DNA from: an uncultured Pseudomonadales bacterium
Lineage (GTDB): Bacteria > Pseudomonadota > Gammaproteobacteria > Pseudomonadales > Pseudohongiellaceae
Reading direction: 5' to 3'
Length of the DNA: 5,614 nucleotides
Assembly: GCA_938082955.1 (NCBI GenBank)
Contig: CALKDE010000081.1
Location: 1-5,614, forward strand
Shown: positions 4,922 through 5,614 of the stretch, piece by piece
Numbering within the stretch: the stretch's first letter is position 1
Layout: the number at the start of each line of letters is the position of its first letter
Notes under the pieces: model-generated
Databases searched by the model: none
The model's input: only the letters and a program-made list of their open reading frames with translations
What the model was told of the DNA's origin: nothing
Translations under genes and position numbers: made by a program

Positions 4922-5614
4922 ATGGAAAATGTAGACGAACTAGAAATTCGAAAATTCGAAGCCCTCGCCGCTCGCTGGTGGGACCCTGACAGCGAATTTA
5001 AACCGCTGCATGAGATTAACCCGCTACGGATGAGCTATATCAGCCGCAAGGTAAATCCAGCCGGCAAGAATGTACTAGATATAGGCTGCGGCGGCGGCAT
5101 CCTAGCCGAAGCTATGGCTCACCATGGCGCCAGTGTAACTGCAATTGACATGGCTGATGCCTCGCTCTCCGTCGCGAGGCTTCACCAGCTAGAAAGCAAA
5201 TTGGAGATCGACTATCAGAAATCTTCGGCCGAGCAGTACGCCCAAGATCACAGCGAGCAGTTCGACATCGTTACCTGCCTGGAGATGCTTGAACACGTTC
5301 CTAAGCCCGCCAAGGTGATTCAAGCCTGTCACGACTTGGTGAAGCCCGGAGGAACTGTATTTTTCTCGACGATCAATCGAAACCCCAAGTCGTATCTATT
5401 CGCCATCATCGGCGCCGAATATGTTTTGAATTTACTGCCTCGTGGCACCCATGACTACGCTAGATTTATCAAGCCTTCCGAACTCGCCGCATGGAGTAGG
5501 GACAGCAAATTAGACCTGCAAGATCAAATCGGTATGGCCTACAATCCACTTACCCGCAAATACAGCTTAGAGGCGAACGTCGATGTAAACTATATCGCCT
5601 GCTATACCCGAGCT
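4922..5614 (+). CDS. ubiG: Ubiquinone biosynthesis O-methyltransferase, 3' end cut off
   Basis: UbiG carries out both O-methylations of ubiquinone synthesis, at the early hydroxylated polyprenylphenol and at the final demethylubiquinone step, using SAM and releasing SAH at the membrane surface. The 231 visible codons stay open to the edge; the family is about 230-240 aa, so only a few residues should be missing. It has the N-terminal EIRKFEALAARWWDP (8-22), SAM motif I VLDIGCGGGILAEA (51-64), the acidic motif II residue Asp76 in AIDMA, DIVTCLEMLEHVP (115-127), and KPGGTVFFSTINRNPKS (141-157). The stretch 156-188, with FAIIGAEYVLNLLPRGTHDY, corresponds to the UbiG segment tied to membrane-lipid binding. 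The ATG follows mtaD by 22 nt with only a modest AGG ten bases upstream and no promoter of its own. It is probably translated from the mtaD message. Identity is very secure. Confidence 0.96.
   Translation, partial: MENVDELEIRKFEALAARWWDPDSEFKPLHEINPLRMSYISRKVNPAGKNVLDIGCGGGILAEAMAHHGASVTAIDMADASLSVARLHQLESKLEIDYQKSSAEQYAQDHSEQFDIVTCLEMLEHVPKPAKVIQACHDLVKPGGTVFFSTINRNPKSYLFAIIGAEYVLNLLPRGTHDYARFIKPSELAAWSRDSKLDLQDQIGMAYNPLTRKYSLEANVDVNYIACYTRA

Overview
The window looks like chromosomal DNA of a gammaproteobacterium, probably a free-living or marine relative of the Pseudomonas-type lineages. I infer this from the close resemblance of all four proteins to gammaproteobacterial families and from gene order: in Pseudomonas, gyrA also lies next to an MTA/SAH deaminase gene, ubiG and pheA. 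I cannot name the genus. No phage, insertion sequence, CRISPR array, tRNA or rRNA is visible.

Layout. Two gene blocks point away from a shared 386-bp AT-rich control region (3176-3561). On the minus strand, reading leftwards, are gyrA (3175-551, complete, 874 aa) and then the 5' part of a prephenate dehydratase gene (pheA, 453 to beyond base 1). They are separated by 97 bp that can form two small hairpins. On the plus strand are an amidohydrolase-family 5'-methylthioadenosine/S-adenosylhomocysteine deaminase gene (mtaD, 3562-4899, TTG start) and, 22 nt later, ubiG (4922 to beyond the right edge, 231 codons visible). The last two form a probable operon.

The control region holds an extended -10 promoter for gyrA and a perfect TATAAT -10 for mtaD. 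It also has an inverted repeat sitting on the gyrA -10, a perfect 12-bp tandem repeat inside the predicted gyrA leader, and a short 11-bp-period direct repeat. No gene in it is supported.

How the genes relate. GyrA is half of DNA gyrase. PheA makes phenylpyruvate for phenylalanine synthesis. UbiG performs the two SAM-dependent O-methylations of ubiquinone synthesis and releases SAH. The deaminase may remove SAH and/or MTA, which gives a plausible metabolic reason for the mtaD-ubiG pair.

The window is mostly ordinary core genome, and I do not see an undescribed system. The points most worth a second look are the stand-alone prephenate dehydratase (no chorismate mutase domain, no serC between it and gyrA), the repeats and inverted repeat in the gyrA control region, and an unusually ordinary frequency of the tetranucleotide CTAG, locally clustered inside gyrA.
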